Shown here piece by piece: positions 1 to 8,929 of a stretch of 42,329 nucleotides of DNA. Source of the DNA: Duncaniella sp. GTDB taxonomy: Bacteria; Bacteroidota; Bacteroidia; Bacteroidales; Muribaculaceae. Location of the stretch: NCBI GenBank assembly GCA_023664955.1, contig JAMPEV010000004.1:1-42329 (forward strand), written 5' to 3'. Every line of letters starts with the position of its first letter. Position 1 is the first letter of the stretch. The notes under the pieces are model-generated. The model searched no databases. It was not told the DNA's origin and saw only the letters and a list, made by a program, of their open reading frames with translations. The position numbers and the translations under genes are program-made.

Positions 1-51
1 AGCATCTGACTACGGATCAGAAGGTTACAGGTTTGAATCCTGTAGGAGTCA
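1..51 (+). tRNA. tRNA-Arg (anticodon ACG), 3' part only
   Basis: The 3' portion of a tRNA is cut by the window edge. The anticodon stem TCTGA/TCAGA encloses the seven-base loop CTACGGA, giving anticodon ACG, which reads arginine CGN codons. It is followed by a short variable region, a T arm ACAGG-TTTGAAT-CCTGT, the 3' acceptor strand and a discriminator A at 51. The D arm and 5' acceptor strand lie outside the window. CCA is not encoded. A strong hairpin follows immediately. Confidence 0.85.
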
Positions 52-53
52 CT

Positions 54-96
54 AATAAGAGACCGAATATTAATATTCGGTCTCTTATTGTATTTT
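54..96 (+). terminator. Rho-independent terminator of the tRNA-Arg gene
   Basis: Bases 54-89 form a perfect 36-bp palindrome, two 18-base arms meeting at 71/72, starting two bases after the tRNA discriminator base. A T-rich tract follows to about 96. The upper stem would open to form the loop. Confidence 0.8.
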
Positions 97-249
97 AAAG
101 TTAAACAGCACACTATCCTAAACTTCAAAGAGAAGAGTTATGAATCGGATTATGGGTGGATGTAGAAAAGATTGTTGGTTGTTTTACTGAGAACTGTGAT
201 GATATGTAAATATTAAGCACTTCAGGATAGATGTAAAAGAGTTATATAG

Positions 250-283
250 AATAAAAGGAGGCCGTGTCGGTGACAAGGCCTCC
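250..283 (-). terminator. Terminator after the receptor/lipoprotein unit
   Basis: GGAGGCC at 257-263 pairs with GGCCTCC at 277-283 around a 13-base loop. On the minus strand the stem is followed by TTTTAT (250-256). It lies 47 bases past the stop of the 661-residue lipoprotein gene and ends that unit. Between this hairpin and the tRNA terminator (about 90-250) I see no convincing gene. Confidence 0.85.
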
Positions 284-329
284 GTGGTTATGACTAATGG
301 ATTAATTAGTCAATAGATTAATCAAGCTA

Positions 330-2315
330 TTAGTTGTCGAGCTGGAATAGGGTAGGGAATACGTCAGTAGCACTTGCTGAGGCGTAAACTGCGAAGTTGC
401 TATAGCTTGAAGAGTAGTAGAAAGATCGAACGTTGCCATCGCCAAGGTCGCAAGTGATGGCCCAAGTTCCGTCAGCGTTGCGTGTAGCGGTCCAAAGGTA
501 TGCGTCCTTGATTTGACCACCATCAACAGCCGGAGTCTTAGAAACGTTGGCACTTGAGTAGGTACCTGAACGATATAGGTAACGGTCATAGGAATCCTTG
601 ATGAGGAATTTGCCTTCCGGAGCTTTAATCACAGTGCCATCGATGGTAGCGGATGAAGCGAAGAGGAATGCGTTGGCATCTGACTTCATCACGATGCTTG
701 TTCCGGAAATGGTAACAGGGGTTGTGAGAAGGTAGCCGTAATTGCTGTTCTTGTCAATAACTGTAGCGCAAATGTTGCCTGAAACCATCAAGTAGCTGCG
801 GTCAAGTTCGATCTGATCCATTTCAAAAGCTGAGAAGGTAGCTTTGCCGATATACTTAGAGAACTTCCAGGCACCGTTTGCTTTAGCGAAGCGACCTGTG
901 ACTGTTTCAAGTCCGTTATTGTTGAGAGCCCAGTTAACTCCGTCGAACACGAATAGGTCGGCTTTGTTCTTGTTGTAAACGACGTATTCCTGGTCGCCGC
1001 TCTGAGCATAGGGGAGTTTAGTCTTCAAATACATGGGGATGAAGATTTCGGGGTCAACGAGCTTGTTGTTGCTAACGCCCATTGCAGTGTAATCAGCGGG
1101 GTTAAGAACAGCGACACCTTCAGCCAGCGACCAAGCCTTTCCATCGAAATAGTAGACAGCGTTTTTGCTTTCGCTGGGGACTTCAGCGGCGAGAGAGCGG
1201 CTGCGTGCTGCCACGTTGGCACCATCCTGGAGCACTACGTTTCTAACTTCGAGAGTGCCGGCCTTTGTGGCTGTGCTTTTATAGCAGAAACCGATTTGAA
1301 TAGTTTTGCCATTATAGGCAGAAAGGTCGATGTTGCCTGAGTTAACGAAAGTCCAACCCATCTTTTCAGGAACGGTGGGCACTGTTAGTTGTACCCACTT
1401 TCCACCCTTTTCACGAACGCTAACGGTAGCTTCTTCCTTAGCCACGTCAACGCTTGTGAAGTAATTCCATGCCTGCTCATAAGTGAGCACAGCGTTTGCA
1501 TTGGCGGAAAGGTTAACCTCTGGTGAAATGAGCCAGCCTTCGCTATCGCAGTTTTTACCGCTTACATAGCCGGAAGCCTTCATGTAGCCGCGAGTATCGA
1601 AGCTCCAGACGTAGGTTGAGCCGGTGGGGAGGAGCACATTCTCCATGGTGAAGTCACCCATGCTTTCAGTGAATGGTTCGTTGATGTATACCTTGGGAGC
1701 GTCGTCAGCCTTGTTGAACACAGGGTTGGTAGAAGCTTCATCGTAAGTTACCACAGCGTAATTGCCTTCAGCAGCATCGGGAAGGGCCTCAGTGAGTATG
1801 CCGGGGAGGTATTTAGAAGCGGGATTAACGGGAGCGAAAGCCTTAATGTAATCCTCGTCGCTTTCCCATACGGCCTTGTAGTTGTCGGTGCTGACAGTGT
1901 AAGCAAGAGAAGCAGCGAGAGCAGTGAGCTCGGCGGGAACTTCAGCAGCTTCAGCGTATACAACGTCAACGGTAGAGCCGTTGGAAGCGAGATAGTAGGG
2001 GAAATCAGAAGTTTCAAAGAAAGCGGGGAGAGCGACACTTGCGGGGAATGGACCAGTCTTGTCGAAGTAGTGGTTAGTGCCGATAGCTTTAGCGGCAGCC
2101 TTCTGCTCGTCAGTGGTGGCCTTGCCGGTCATCAAAGAAGCGATAGATGAATAGTCAGACTCGGTCAGAGTGTAAGAGCCTTCTTCTGAGCTATTATAGT
2201 CCACCCCTCCTTCAAAACCATCAAGATAATGGTCATTCCATGTATTTTCGCCGCAACTTACCAGCGCAAGGGTGAATGAGCCGGCCAAGAGTGCGTTTAG
2301 AATATTCTTATTCAT
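330..2315 (-). CDS. Large outer-membrane lipoprotein with a choice-of-anchor J-type domain
   Basis: 661 residues. It has a lipoprotein signal peptide with lipobox ALVS-C at Cys21, followed by Gly-Glu-Asn; an acidic residue just after the Cys fits Bacteroidota surface export. Residues about 205-362 resemble the choice-of-anchor J / cleaved-adhesin beta-sandwich: a start like INEPFTES, then a W-x-F-D stretch, SEGWLISPEVNL, and a late segment on being an effect of Lys/Thr-rich loops. The C-terminal 290 residues look beta-rich and I do not recognise them. No catalytic motif is visible. The gene lies 28 bp after the TonB-dependent receptor gene and ends at a terminator, so it is probably the second cistron of that unit and may be the receptor's surface-binding partner in place of a SusD. 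That role is inferred from position; the ligand is unknown. Confidence 0.85.
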   Translation of the reverse strand: MNKNILNALLAGSFTLALVSCGENTWNDHYLDGFEGGVDYNSSEEGSYTLTESDYSSIASLMTGKATTDEQKAAAKAIGTNHYFDKTGPFPASVALPAFFETSDFPYYLASNGSTVDVVYAEAAEVPAELTALAASLAYTVSTDNYKAVWESDEDYIKAFAPVNPASKYLPGILTEALPDAAEGNYAVVTYDEASTNPVFNKADDAPKVYINEPFTESMGDFTMENVLLPTGSTYVWSFDTRGYMKASGYVSGKNCDSEGWLISPEVNLSANANAVLTYEQAWNYFTSVDVAKEEATVSVREKGGKWVQLTVPTVPEKMGWTFVNSGNIDLSAYNGKTIQIGFCYKSTATKAGTLEVRNVVLQDGANVAARSRSLAAEVPSESKNAVYYFDGKAWSLAEGVAVLNPADYTAMGVSNNKLVDPEIFIPMYLKTKLPYAQSGDQEYVVYNKNKADLFVFDGVNWALNNNGLETVTGRFAKANGAWKFSKYIGKATFSAFEMDQIELDRSYLMVSGNICATVIDKNSNYGYLLTTPVTISGTSIVMKSDANAFLFASSATIDGTVIKAPEGKFLIKDSYDRYLYRSGTYSSANVSKTPAVDGGQIKDAYLWTATRNADGTWAITCDLGDGNVRSFYYSSSYSNFAVYASASATDVFPTLFQLDN

Positions 2316-2343
2316 ATTATATATGTATGACTTGGGTGCTTAA

Positions 2344-5106
2344 TTAAAAATAGAGTTTGCAACGTAGGCTGAATGTTCTTCCGTAGCTGTAGAAGATACG
2401 GTAAGCGGTTTGCCATGTACCGGGGCTGCTGTAATCGCTGTAAGCGTCCATGATGTAGTAGTTGTTGAACACATTGTAAACGTTGGCAGAGAAAGTGGCA
2501 CGAACGCCGTCGGTGATAGGGAAGTTATAGCTTGCGTTAAGGTCGAGCTGGTTTCCGAATGGGATTCTCCACGGTTCCTCGATCTTGAGGGTCTGACCCG
2601 GGGTGAGTGAAACGCTGCTATTGTTGGTGAGTGAGAAGTCGCTGAAGTTGCGAGCATTGCAAGTCCAGTCGGCACCTACGCGGAAACCGCTGAAGGGACG
2701 GAATTGAACGCCGAGTGCGCCGGTGAGTTGAGCCGAACCACCGACCTTTACACCTTTCTGGTCAATAGTAGCGAAGAGGTGGTCAGAAGCCAAGGGGGTA
2801 GTGGTAGTGGCTGGTTGGTTGCGATCGCCAAGGCTTGAAAGAGCCTGACCCTGACTGTTGTAGAAGTAACCAACGGGGTCGTTCTGCCATGTATTGTCAG
2901 CGTATGAGAACATACCTGATAGTTCAAACCAACGGGTGGGTTTGTATACGAAGTTCAATTCTACGCCCATGTAGCGAGAGTCAACACCGTTCATTGTTGC
3001 GGTGTAACGGTCGTTGTCATATTGGAGAGTACCGGTGGAGATTAGGGTACGGTCCATCCACATGGTGTAGTAACCGTTTAACTGAGCTGTGAAAGTCGGT
3101 GAGTGGAATTCATATCCGAATTCAAATGCGCCGACCTTTTCGTTGCGTGGGTTAGGGTTGATGGCATTAGAGTTGGCCGGTGAAACGAACACGCCATACT
3201 GGAGATATGGTGCGCGAGTGATGTAACCACCGTTTACGAACACGTTGTTGTGGCGGTCGATATTATAGTTTGCACCACCCTTGATGTTTCCAGCGAAGAA
3301 GTTCTTGGTGGGAGACTTGCTATCTTTCTCATCATAGTAGAAGTGCTCGTAACGAGTGTAAGTGTTGAGGTTCATTGCACCAGCGAGTACGAGGTTGAGT
3401 TTCTTGTCAAACATGTTGTACTCAGCCTGAGCATATACGCCTTCCTGCCAGATACGGCTATCCCAGTCACGGTAAACTACGTCGCCTACACCAAGTTTTT
3501 GGTTCTGATAAGCAATCTTGTCAGCTTCGTTAGCGAAGGTGCGGAGGTTATTAGAAGCGGCACGGTTGATATCGATGAAGTATTCACCATTGTAGAGGTC
3601 AGAAATCTCATTGGTGTGCATGCCGTAGTAGTAACGTACATCGATACCACCTGTAACTGTTAGGTTGTCAGTTAATTCGTTCTTGTAGTTGGTGATGCCG
3701 CCAAACCAACGGTGATTGTTGACAGAGTTAGACATGACCATCTGAGCACCGGTAAGACTGTTTTGGTTCATGAGCTGAATCTGGTCATAAGCGAACATGC
3801 CGTTTTTGTGACGGAGGCTGTAAGTTACCCCGTTGCTTTCAACGGTATTCCAGTTAAGATTACCGTTAGATGCGCCGTACCAGTAGTTACGCATGCTGCT
3901 TGTGGCAGCTTGACCGCTTGAGCCGTAACCTGAACCGAGAGAAGCGTATATTACAGAAGAAAGTGAAGACTTGTGGCTGATTTGCCATACGTGGTTAAGC
4001 ATTGCTACAGGTTTGTTGTATACGTTGTACTGAGAAGATTTTTCTTCACCGTTGAGACCGAAACCGTAGGTGGGGTTGTAGCGATAGGCTTCTCCCTTTG
4101 GCATGAAGTTGGCCACATCCTGCCATCCCTGAACGGTAAGACCGTCCTGAGAGCTGCGTTTCCAGTGAGTCTGGGGGGCACCTGTCACGGTTAATGAAAT
4201 TTGGTTAGTTTCGTTGATACGCTTAGAGATGTTGAAGAAGTAGCTGAATGCTTTGTACTTAGCACCCTGGATGTAACCGTCGCCGGTTTTGCGTGAACCG
4301 AGGAAAGTCATAGCCCAACCGTTTTTCATCAGACCGGTAGAGAATGAGATACCGTAGTTCATAGAATTGTCATTACCGAGACCGTACCACAAAGTACCGC
4401 CTTTCTTAGCATCCAATCCTTTAGTAATCATATTGATAGTACCACCGAACGAAGGAGCGGAGATGATTGTGGCGCCAAGACCTCTTTGCACTTGCATTGA
4501 AGATGTAACATCTCCAAGACCTGACCAGTTAGACCAGTAAATGCCACCCCACTCCATATCGTTGACGGGCACACCGTTAACCATTGTAGCAGTGTTGGAG
4601 GACTTGAAACCGCGGATGTTGATTTTAGCGTCACCGAAACCGCCACCATCCTTAGTAGCCCAAACGCCAGGGGTTGTTTTAAGGACTTCAGGAAGTTCCT
4701 GGTTACCAAGTTTCAGGTCGATAGTTGCAGCATCGACGGCTGAAACAGCCACCGGGGTCTGACGAGTGCGGGCGATAGACTGGGTAACAACGACATCTTG
4801 GAGCATTTGAGTCTCCATGTCCATTTTGATTTCGCCCAAATTAGAGGCTGCCTTTAGATTTAAGGGAGAGTATCCAATGTAGTTGATGTGGATTTCCTTC
4901 CCTTTCGGGGCGTTAATCACAAAACGGCCGTCGATATCGGTTACAGCCACGGCCTTAGTACCGGGCACGGTAACGGTGGCGCCAATGATAGGTTCACCGT
5001 CTTCACCGACAATCACGCCACTACATTTAATATCATCCGGTGCAGCCATAGCAGCCGCACATGCCAGCCAGAAAGCTCCGGCTAAGAGAATGAGTCTCTT
5101 AATCAT
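2344..5106 (-). CDS. TonB-dependent outer membrane receptor
   Basis: 920 residues. A Sec signal peptide (about 1-22) is followed by a carboxypeptidase-regulatory-like beta-sandwich (about 28-105, with GEDGEPIIGATV and TDIDGRF motifs). A plug domain spans about 110-225 (TPVAVSAVD, LPEVLKTTPGVW, INIRGF, GLGATIISAPSFGGTINMIT). The remainder is a 22-strand-type barrel rich in aromatic strands, ending in Phe as outer-membrane barrels do. It lacks the STN domain and the long SusC-specific loops, and no SusD is next to it, so it looks like a stand-alone receptor. Such receptors import a bound ligand into the periplasm using TonB/ExbBD energy; the substrate cannot be told from sequence. It is the first gene of a two-gene unit with the 661-residue lipoprotein and has its own promoter-like element 170 bp upstream. 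Confidence 0.93.
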   Translation of the reverse strand: MIKRLILLAGAFWLACAAAMAAPDDIKCSGVIVGEDGEPIIGATVTVPGTKAVAVTDIDGRFVINAPKGKEIHINYIGYSPLNLKAASNLGEIKMDMETQMLQDVVVTQSIARTRQTPVAVSAVDAATIDLKLGNQELPEVLKTTPGVWATKDGGGFGDAKINIRGFKSSNTATMVNGVPVNDMEWGGIYWSNWSGLGDVTSSMQVQRGLGATIISAPSFGGTINMITKGLDAKKGGTLWYGLGNDNSMNYGISFSTGLMKNGWAMTFLGSRKTGDGYIQGAKYKAFSYFFNISKRINETNQISLTVTGAPQTHWKRSSQDGLTVQGWQDVANFMPKGEAYRYNPTYGFGLNGEEKSSQYNVYNKPVAMLNHVWQISHKSSLSSVIYASLGSGYGSSGQAATSSMRNYWYGASNGNLNWNTVESNGVTYSLRHKNGMFAYDQIQLMNQNSLTGAQMVMSNSVNNHRWFGGITNYKNELTDNLTVTGGIDVRYYYGMHTNEISDLYNGEYFIDINRAASNNLRTFANEADKIAYQNQKLGVGDVVYRDWDSRIWQEGVYAQAEYNMFDKKLNLVLAGAMNLNTYTRYEHFYYDEKDSKSPTKNFFAGNIKGGANYNIDRHNNVFVNGGYITRAPYLQYGVFVSPANSNAINPNPRNEKVGAFEFGYEFHSPTFTAQLNGYYTMWMDRTLISTGTLQYDNDRYTATMNGVDSRYMGVELNFVYKPTRWFELSGMFSYADNTWQNDPVGYFYNSQGQALSSLGDRNQPATTTTPLASDHLFATIDQKGVKVGGSAQLTGALGVQFRPFSGFRVGADWTCNARNFSDFSLTNNSSVSLTPGQTLKIEEPWRIPFGNQLDLNASYNFPITDGVRATFSANVYNVFNNYYIMDAYSDYSSPGTWQTAYRIFYSYGRTFSLRCKLYF

Positions 5107-5275
5107 AATAATGACTGATTAGTTAATAATTTGATTGTGTTATATTTTCTGGTATTTATGAGGAGGTAGTTGTTGTTGTTAGACTTCCGCTAAATAGTTG
5201 AACACATAAAAATCCATGAATGTATCAGAAATAAGTGATGACTGTTCATGGACCAAGCGTTTATGAAATTTTGCA
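5107..5275 (-). other. Long 5' leader of the TonB-receptor unit
   Basis: This gene-free stretch lies between the predicted -7 box and the receptor start, so the transcript would carry a leader of about 160 bases. It contains an inverted repeat, CCATGAA (5214-5220) with TTCATGG (5245-5251), around a 24-base loop. I recognise no known riboswitch class. The rest of the interval up to the terminator at 5412 is AT-rich and I see nothing else in it. Confidence 0.4.
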
Positions 5276-5306
5276 CAAAGTTAAGTATTTTTATTGGATT
5301 TTCTAA
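5276..5306 (-). promoter_or_regulatory. Candidate Bacteroidota promoter for the TonB-receptor unit
   Basis: On the minus strand, TAACTTTG (5276-5283) matches the Bacteroidota -7 consensus TAnnTTTG exactly. A one-mismatch -33 element, TTAG for TTTG, lies 19 bases upstream at 5303-5306. The weak -33 suggests dependence on an activator or low basal output. Transcription would start near 5269. Confidence 0.55.
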
Positions 5307-5404
5307 GATTGGATGATGAAAATATCATAGTTTTAACACTTTGATGTGAAAAATTTTGTGTGGACTTTCCGTGGGTGATTCTATATAGCGGCAGATTGAA
5401 TGAA

Positions 5405-5462
5405 GAAAAAAGCCTCTTCCCGGTGAGTGATTATTAAAAAATAATAGTGTCCGGGAAGAGGC
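5405..5462 (-). terminator. Terminator after dsbD
   Basis: A perfect 12-bp stem (GCCTCTTCCCGG at 5412-5423, CCGGGAAGAGGC at 5451-5462) has a 27-base loop containing a small inner AT hairpin. On the minus strand a run of T follows (complement of 5406-5411). It lies 75 bp past the dsbD stop and separates the redox locus from the TonB-receptor unit. Confidence 0.85.
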
Positions 5463-5537
5463 TGTGATATGTGTTTACCTATGTGTATATCAATTATAGT
5501 AGTGACTACTAAAAAAGGGACTTTTGATAATTGTTGC

Positions 5538-7574
5538 TTATTTTTTGTAATCTTTGATTCCTTTTTCGAGGAACTTGGTGAAGCGCGGGATATTCTCGTC
5601 GTAAGAGAATGGACCAGAGAGGAGTTTTCCGGAGTTGTTGAGAATTACGTAGTATGGTTGTGCATTGGCGTTGAATTTGTAACGCTGCAGATAGCTCCAT
5701 TTGTCACCATAAGTGCGAAGAGTTACTTTTTTGCCGTATTCTTCCACTTCCATAGGCTGAGGCAGCTTAGCTTTTTCGTCAACCATTAGCTTGATAACTA
5801 CGAAATTGTCCTCAATCATCGCTTTAACGTTGGCCTCATCGAGTACAGCCCCCTCCATCTTTCGGCAATTGACACATCCAAATCCCGAGAAATCGATAAG
5901 GACCGGTTTGCCGCTTTCAGCTGCGATTTTCATACCCTCTTCATAGTCATCATATTCCTTAAAACCGTCACCATATAGATTAAAATCCTGTGTGAACAGA
6001 GGTGGAACAAATGCGCTGACTCCCTTGAGAGGAGCGCCCCAAAGTCCGGGAATCAGATAAACGGTGAATGAAAGGGATGCGAGTGCAAGGAAGAAACGAA
6101 CCACCCCGATGCTACTATCGGCCGGGCCGTAGTGAGAGAAGTTAAATTTCCCCAACAGGTATATACCGAGAAGGGCAAACATCACAATCCAAAGAGCCAA
6201 GAAAGCCTCGCGGTCGAGGATGTGCCATCCGTATGCCAAATCGGCTACTGAAAGGAACTTGAGAGAGAGGGCGAGTTCCACGAAACCGAGCACAACTTTC
6301 AAGGTGTTCATCCAGCCGCCGGAGCGAGGAGCAGATTGGAGCATTGTGGGGAACATTGCAAAGAGCATAAACGGCAGTGCGAGTGCTGTCGAGAATCCAA
6401 GCATACCGATTGCCGGACCCCAAAGGTTGCCCATTGAGGCCGCTTCTACAAGAAGAGTGCCTATGATGGGACCAGTGCATGAGAATGACACCAATGTAAG
6501 GGTGAATGCCATAAAGAAAATAGAGAGAAGGCCTGTGGTGCGCTCAGCTGTGGCATCCATCTTATTAGCCCACGAAGAGGGGAGCTTTATGTCAAAAGCG
6601 CCGAAGAAAGAGATGGCAAAGACAACAAGGAGAAGGAAGAAAATAATGTTGCAGGTGGCAGATGTGGAGAGCGCATTGAGCGAGCTTGCGCCAAATAAGC
6701 CTGTGATAAGCAGACCGAGAGCCACATATATTATAATAATAGACAACCCGTAGATGCAAGCATCCTTAATTGACTTAGCGCGGTCTTTACCTTTTTTCAA
6801 GAAGAAGCTTACAGTCATAGGTATCATCGGCCATACACACGGTGTGAACAGAGCCACAAGACCACCGAGGAAGCAGGTGAAGAAGATGTACCAGAGAGAA
6901 GTGGTAGAGAAATCCTCAGCTGCACTCTCTTCATCGTAGGTCACGGGTGCCCAAAGGTTGCCTTGGCTCACTGAGGCAACGCCATTAGTAGTTGTGCTGT
7001 CGATAGCAGTTGTAAGTGCCGATGATTCAGTGGCAGAAGTTGGGTCATCGTTAGCTGCATCAACATTTGCGACGACTGTCTCTGTCGATTGTGGAGCTGC
7101 GGAGGCTGCTACTTTGGCTTTGCCGGTAAGAGTGAACTCAGAGCGTGATGGAGGCACGCAGTTCTCATCGTTGCAAGCCGAATTGACAATTTCAACACCG
7201 ATTTTAAAATCGGGTTTTGTCGCTGTAAACTTCTGAGTAATAGTCACACTACCTGTCCACCATGCGAGTTCCGCGCCGAAGAGATCGTCGAACTGGCGAT
7301 GAGGGGCTTTTGAAGGGTTGATTTTGCCATCGAGAGTAACACCGTCGAGGGTTGGGAATGTAACATCGAGAGGCTGAGGCCCTGCGTTGGGGTCCACATC
7401 GTTGGAATACATGTGCCATCCCGGTTCAATTGCTGCATTGAGTACCACTTCACCAGTGTTGTCGCCTGTCATGTTTATTTTAGCCGACCAACTAACCGGA
7501 TTCATTATCTGGGCGACAGCGGCGCAAACGGTGAGTAGAATAAGTGATGTTAAGAGAAATAATCTCTTTTTCAT
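5538..7574 (-). CDS. dsbD: DsbD-type transmembrane thiol:disulfide interchange protein
   Basis: 678 residues with all three DsbD modules. Residues 1-21 are a signal peptide. About 25-155 form the periplasmic DsbD-alpha domain with the Cys134/Cys139 pair (ACNDENC). A Ser/Thr/Ala linker leads to a polytopic CcdA-like domain (about 225-515, eight predicted helices) with Cys246 (FTPCVWP) and Cys366 (SFSCTGP). The C-terminal thioredoxin-like gamma domain (about 530-678) has Cys567/Cys570 in GCVNC. In this family electrons pass from cytosolic thioredoxin through the membrane cysteines to periplasmic thiol proteins. All six expected redox cysteines are present. The gene follows two WCGPC lipoproteins in the same orientation, which are the obvious electron acceptors. 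A terminator-like hairpin lies in the gap before it (7618-7652), so its expression may depend on readthrough. Confidence 0.93.
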   Translation of the reverse strand: MKKRLFLLTSLILLTVCAAVAQIMNPVSWSAKINMTGDNTGEVVLNAAIEPGWHMYSNDVDPNAGPQPLDVTFPTLDGVTLDGKINPSKAPHRQFDDLFGAELAWWTGSVTITQKFTATKPDFKIGVEIVNSACNDENCVPPSRSEFTLTGKAKVAASAAPQSTETVVANVDAANDDPTSATESSALTTAIDSTTTNGVASVSQGNLWAPVTYDEESAAEDFSTTSLWYIFFTCFLGGLVALFTPCVWPMIPMTVSFFLKKGKDRAKSIKDACIYGLSIIIIYVALGLLITGLFGASSLNALSTSATCNIIFFLLLVVFAISFFGAFDIKLPSSWANKMDATAERTTGLLSIFFMAFTLTLVSFSCTGPIIGTLLVEAASMGNLWGPAIGMLGFSTALALPFMLFAMFPTMLQSAPRSGGWMNTLKVVLGFVELALSLKFLSVADLAYGWHILDREAFLALWIVMFALLGIYLLGKFNFSHYGPADSSIGVVRFFLALASLSFTVYLIPGLWGAPLKGVSAFVPPLFTQDFNLYGDGFKEYDDYEEGMKIAAESGKPVLIDFSGFGCVNCRKMEGAVLDEANVKAMIEDNFVVIKLMVDEKAKLPQPMEVEEYGKKVTLRTYGDKWSYLQRYKFNANAQPYYVILNNSGKLLSGPFSYDENIPRFTKFLEKGIKDYKK

Positions 7575-7612
7575 GATAATATGGTGATTTTAATTAGACA
7601 ATCAAATCATCG

Positions 7613-7652
7613 ATGAAAAGTCCGGCAATATGCCGGGGGCATTGCCGGACTT
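7613..7652 (-). terminator. Intergenic terminator-like hairpin before dsbD
   Basis: A perfect 12-bp stem, AAGTCCGGCAAT (7618-7629) with ATTGCCGGACTT (7641-7652), has an 11-base loop. On the minus strand the stem runs into TTTTC. It sits 18 bp past the stop of the 367-residue lipoprotein gene and 43 bp before the dsbD start. It may stop most transcripts or protect the 3' end of the upstream message. Confidence 0.7.
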
Positions 7653-7670
7653 AATGGTATATTCCCGGTG

Positions 7671-8774
7671 TTATTTTTCAAGGAGTTCAGCGAGTTTAGC
7701 GTCAAGTTCCTTTTCATCATCGAAACGGCCCACCATGTTGCCTTCAGCATCGACAATGAACTTGGAGGGGATGTACATCACGGCATAATTGTCGGCGTTG
7801 TTTACAGGTTCATCGTAAACATGGGCATATTTTTCCATACCCATGCCGCTGTTAGAGATATAATCCTTCCAAGCGTTTTCATCGCGGTCAAGAGATACGC
7901 AGAGGACTTCGAGCCCCTTGTTATTATATTTCTCATAAACTTCCTTAACGTGGGGAAGAGAAGCGCGGCAGGGACCACACCATGTTGCCCAGAAGTCGAG
8001 AAGAACAACTTTGCCTTTCAATCCTGAAAGGGTAATGTCATTGCCATTTTGGTCCTTACCGGTGATTTCAGGAGCGGGTGAGCCGGGCTGGATTGATTCG
8101 AGCGCGCTGATATACTTTGCAGTTGCCTGGTCAGCGGCCTGAATTTCCGGAGCCCAGCTATTGTAAATCTCCTTGAGTTCATCAAGTGAGAGATCCATTT
8201 TAGCCATGCCCATGATCACGGGTGAATAGTAAGAATTGGGGTGAGTCTTCATAAAGTTGATTTTGGCATCCTTTACCTCATTCATGGCGGCGTCATACTT
8301 TGCATTGAACTCAGCGAGAGCTACAGAATCCTTCTGGATAGAATCGTAGATAGCGTAATATGGACGAATTGTTTCGTAAGCGGCAGCTTCGATTGCAGTT
8401 ATAGAGTCCATCTGCTGAGTGAGGGGAGAGCCGGTGACTTCAGCATTCTGGTAACTATCGCCTGTGAGAGCCACGGTAATCACACCGGGTTCAATCATCA
8501 TCTGACGTACTTTCTCATTGGCATTTTGCCGTTTGCCAAGGCTGATATATGCTGACTTTGGAATTTCGATGTTTCCGGCAAAAGAGAAAGTACCGTTGGC
8601 TACTACAGCACTGTCATTGACAGTAGAGTCAGCGGAAAGACGGTACATCAAGTAAACGGTTTCGCCATCGGCAGCGTCGGTCGTACCATTGATAGTATAT
8701 TCAGTAGAGGGTTTTGAAGAGCAAGACGCAATGAGAGCCATTGCTCCAAGACCGATAAAAATTTTTGTTTTCAT
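7671..8774 (-). CDS. DUF4369/TlpA-like thioredoxin lipoprotein (copy 2)
   Basis: 367 residues. The lipobox IAS-C gives lipidated Cys18, followed by Ser-Ser-Lys with no acidic pair, which suggests a periplasm-facing protein. The N-terminal half (about 25-125) is a DUF4369-type beta domain (YTINGTTDAADGETVYL, GTFSFAGNIE). A helical linker follows (about 125-225). The C-terminal TlpA/AhpC-TSA thioredoxin fold (about 230-367) has the active site WCGPC (Cys266/Cys269) and the cis-Pro loop YIPSKF. Such proteins normally reduce or isomerise disulfides on periplasmic substrates and are recharged by DsbD or CcdA. It is a diverged paralogue of the upstream 379-residue gene: same architecture, same WATWCGPCRA-LPHVKE active site. 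It has its own strong promoter at 8850-8881. Confidence 0.92.
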   Translation of the reverse strand: MKTKIFIGLGAMALIASCSSKPSTEYTINGTTDAADGETVYLMYRLSADSTVNDSAVVANGTFSFAGNIEIPKSAYISLGKRQNANEKVRQMMIEPGVITVALTGDSYQNAEVTGSPLTQQMDSITAIEAAAYETIRPYYAIYDSIQKDSVALAEFNAKYDAAMNEVKDAKINFMKTHPNSYYSPVIMGMAKMDLSLDELKEIYNSWAPEIQAADQATAKYISALESIQPGSPAPEITGKDQNGNDITLSGLKGKVVLLDFWATWCGPCRASLPHVKEVYEKYNNKGLEVLCVSLDRDENAWKDYISNSGMGMEKYAHVYDEPVNNADNYAVMYIPSKFIVDAEGNMVGRFDDEKELDAKLAELLEK

Positions 8775-8835
8775 TGATTGGTTTCTTTAGTGATAATTGT
8801 GGGGAGATGCGAAAAGTTAATTATTAAGAATGCCA

Positions 8836-8889
8836 AAAGAAATAGCCCCCAAAGTTAATGCTTTATTGTAACTTATGCAAATTGGGGGC
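8836..8889 (-). terminator. Terminator after the first thioredoxin lipoprotein
   Basis: On the minus strand GCCCCCAA (8889-8882) pairs with TTGGGGGC (8852-8845) around a 29-base loop, and is followed by the T-rich run TATTTCTTTT. It lies 41 bp past the stop of the 379-residue gene. The loop holds the promoter of the next gene. Confidence 0.7.
8850..8881 (-). promoter_or_regulatory. Strong Bacteroidota promoter for the second thioredoxin lipoprotein
   Basis: On the minus strand, TTTG (8878-8881), a 20-base spacer and TAACTTTG (8850-8857) match both consensus elements of the Bacteroidota housekeeping promoter. The start site would be near 8843, giving a leader of about 70 bases for the 367-residue gene. 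The element lies in the loop and 3' arm of the terminator hairpin at 8845-8889. Confidence 0.75.
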
Positions 8890-8929
8890 GACTTCTTTTT
8901 ATGAACTGCGGTAGGTATAAGCAAAAGGA

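Noticed and set aside
140-190. A 16-codon ORF (two Cys, two Arg, ends in Phe-Tyr) after a purine-rich tract between the tRNA and the first minus-strand gene.
   Set aside because: Too short to support by eye, with no promoter match and no recognisable motif; likely chance.
6220-6753. Plus-strand ORF of 177 residues.
   Set aside because: Antisense of the membrane region of dsbD, with no independent support.
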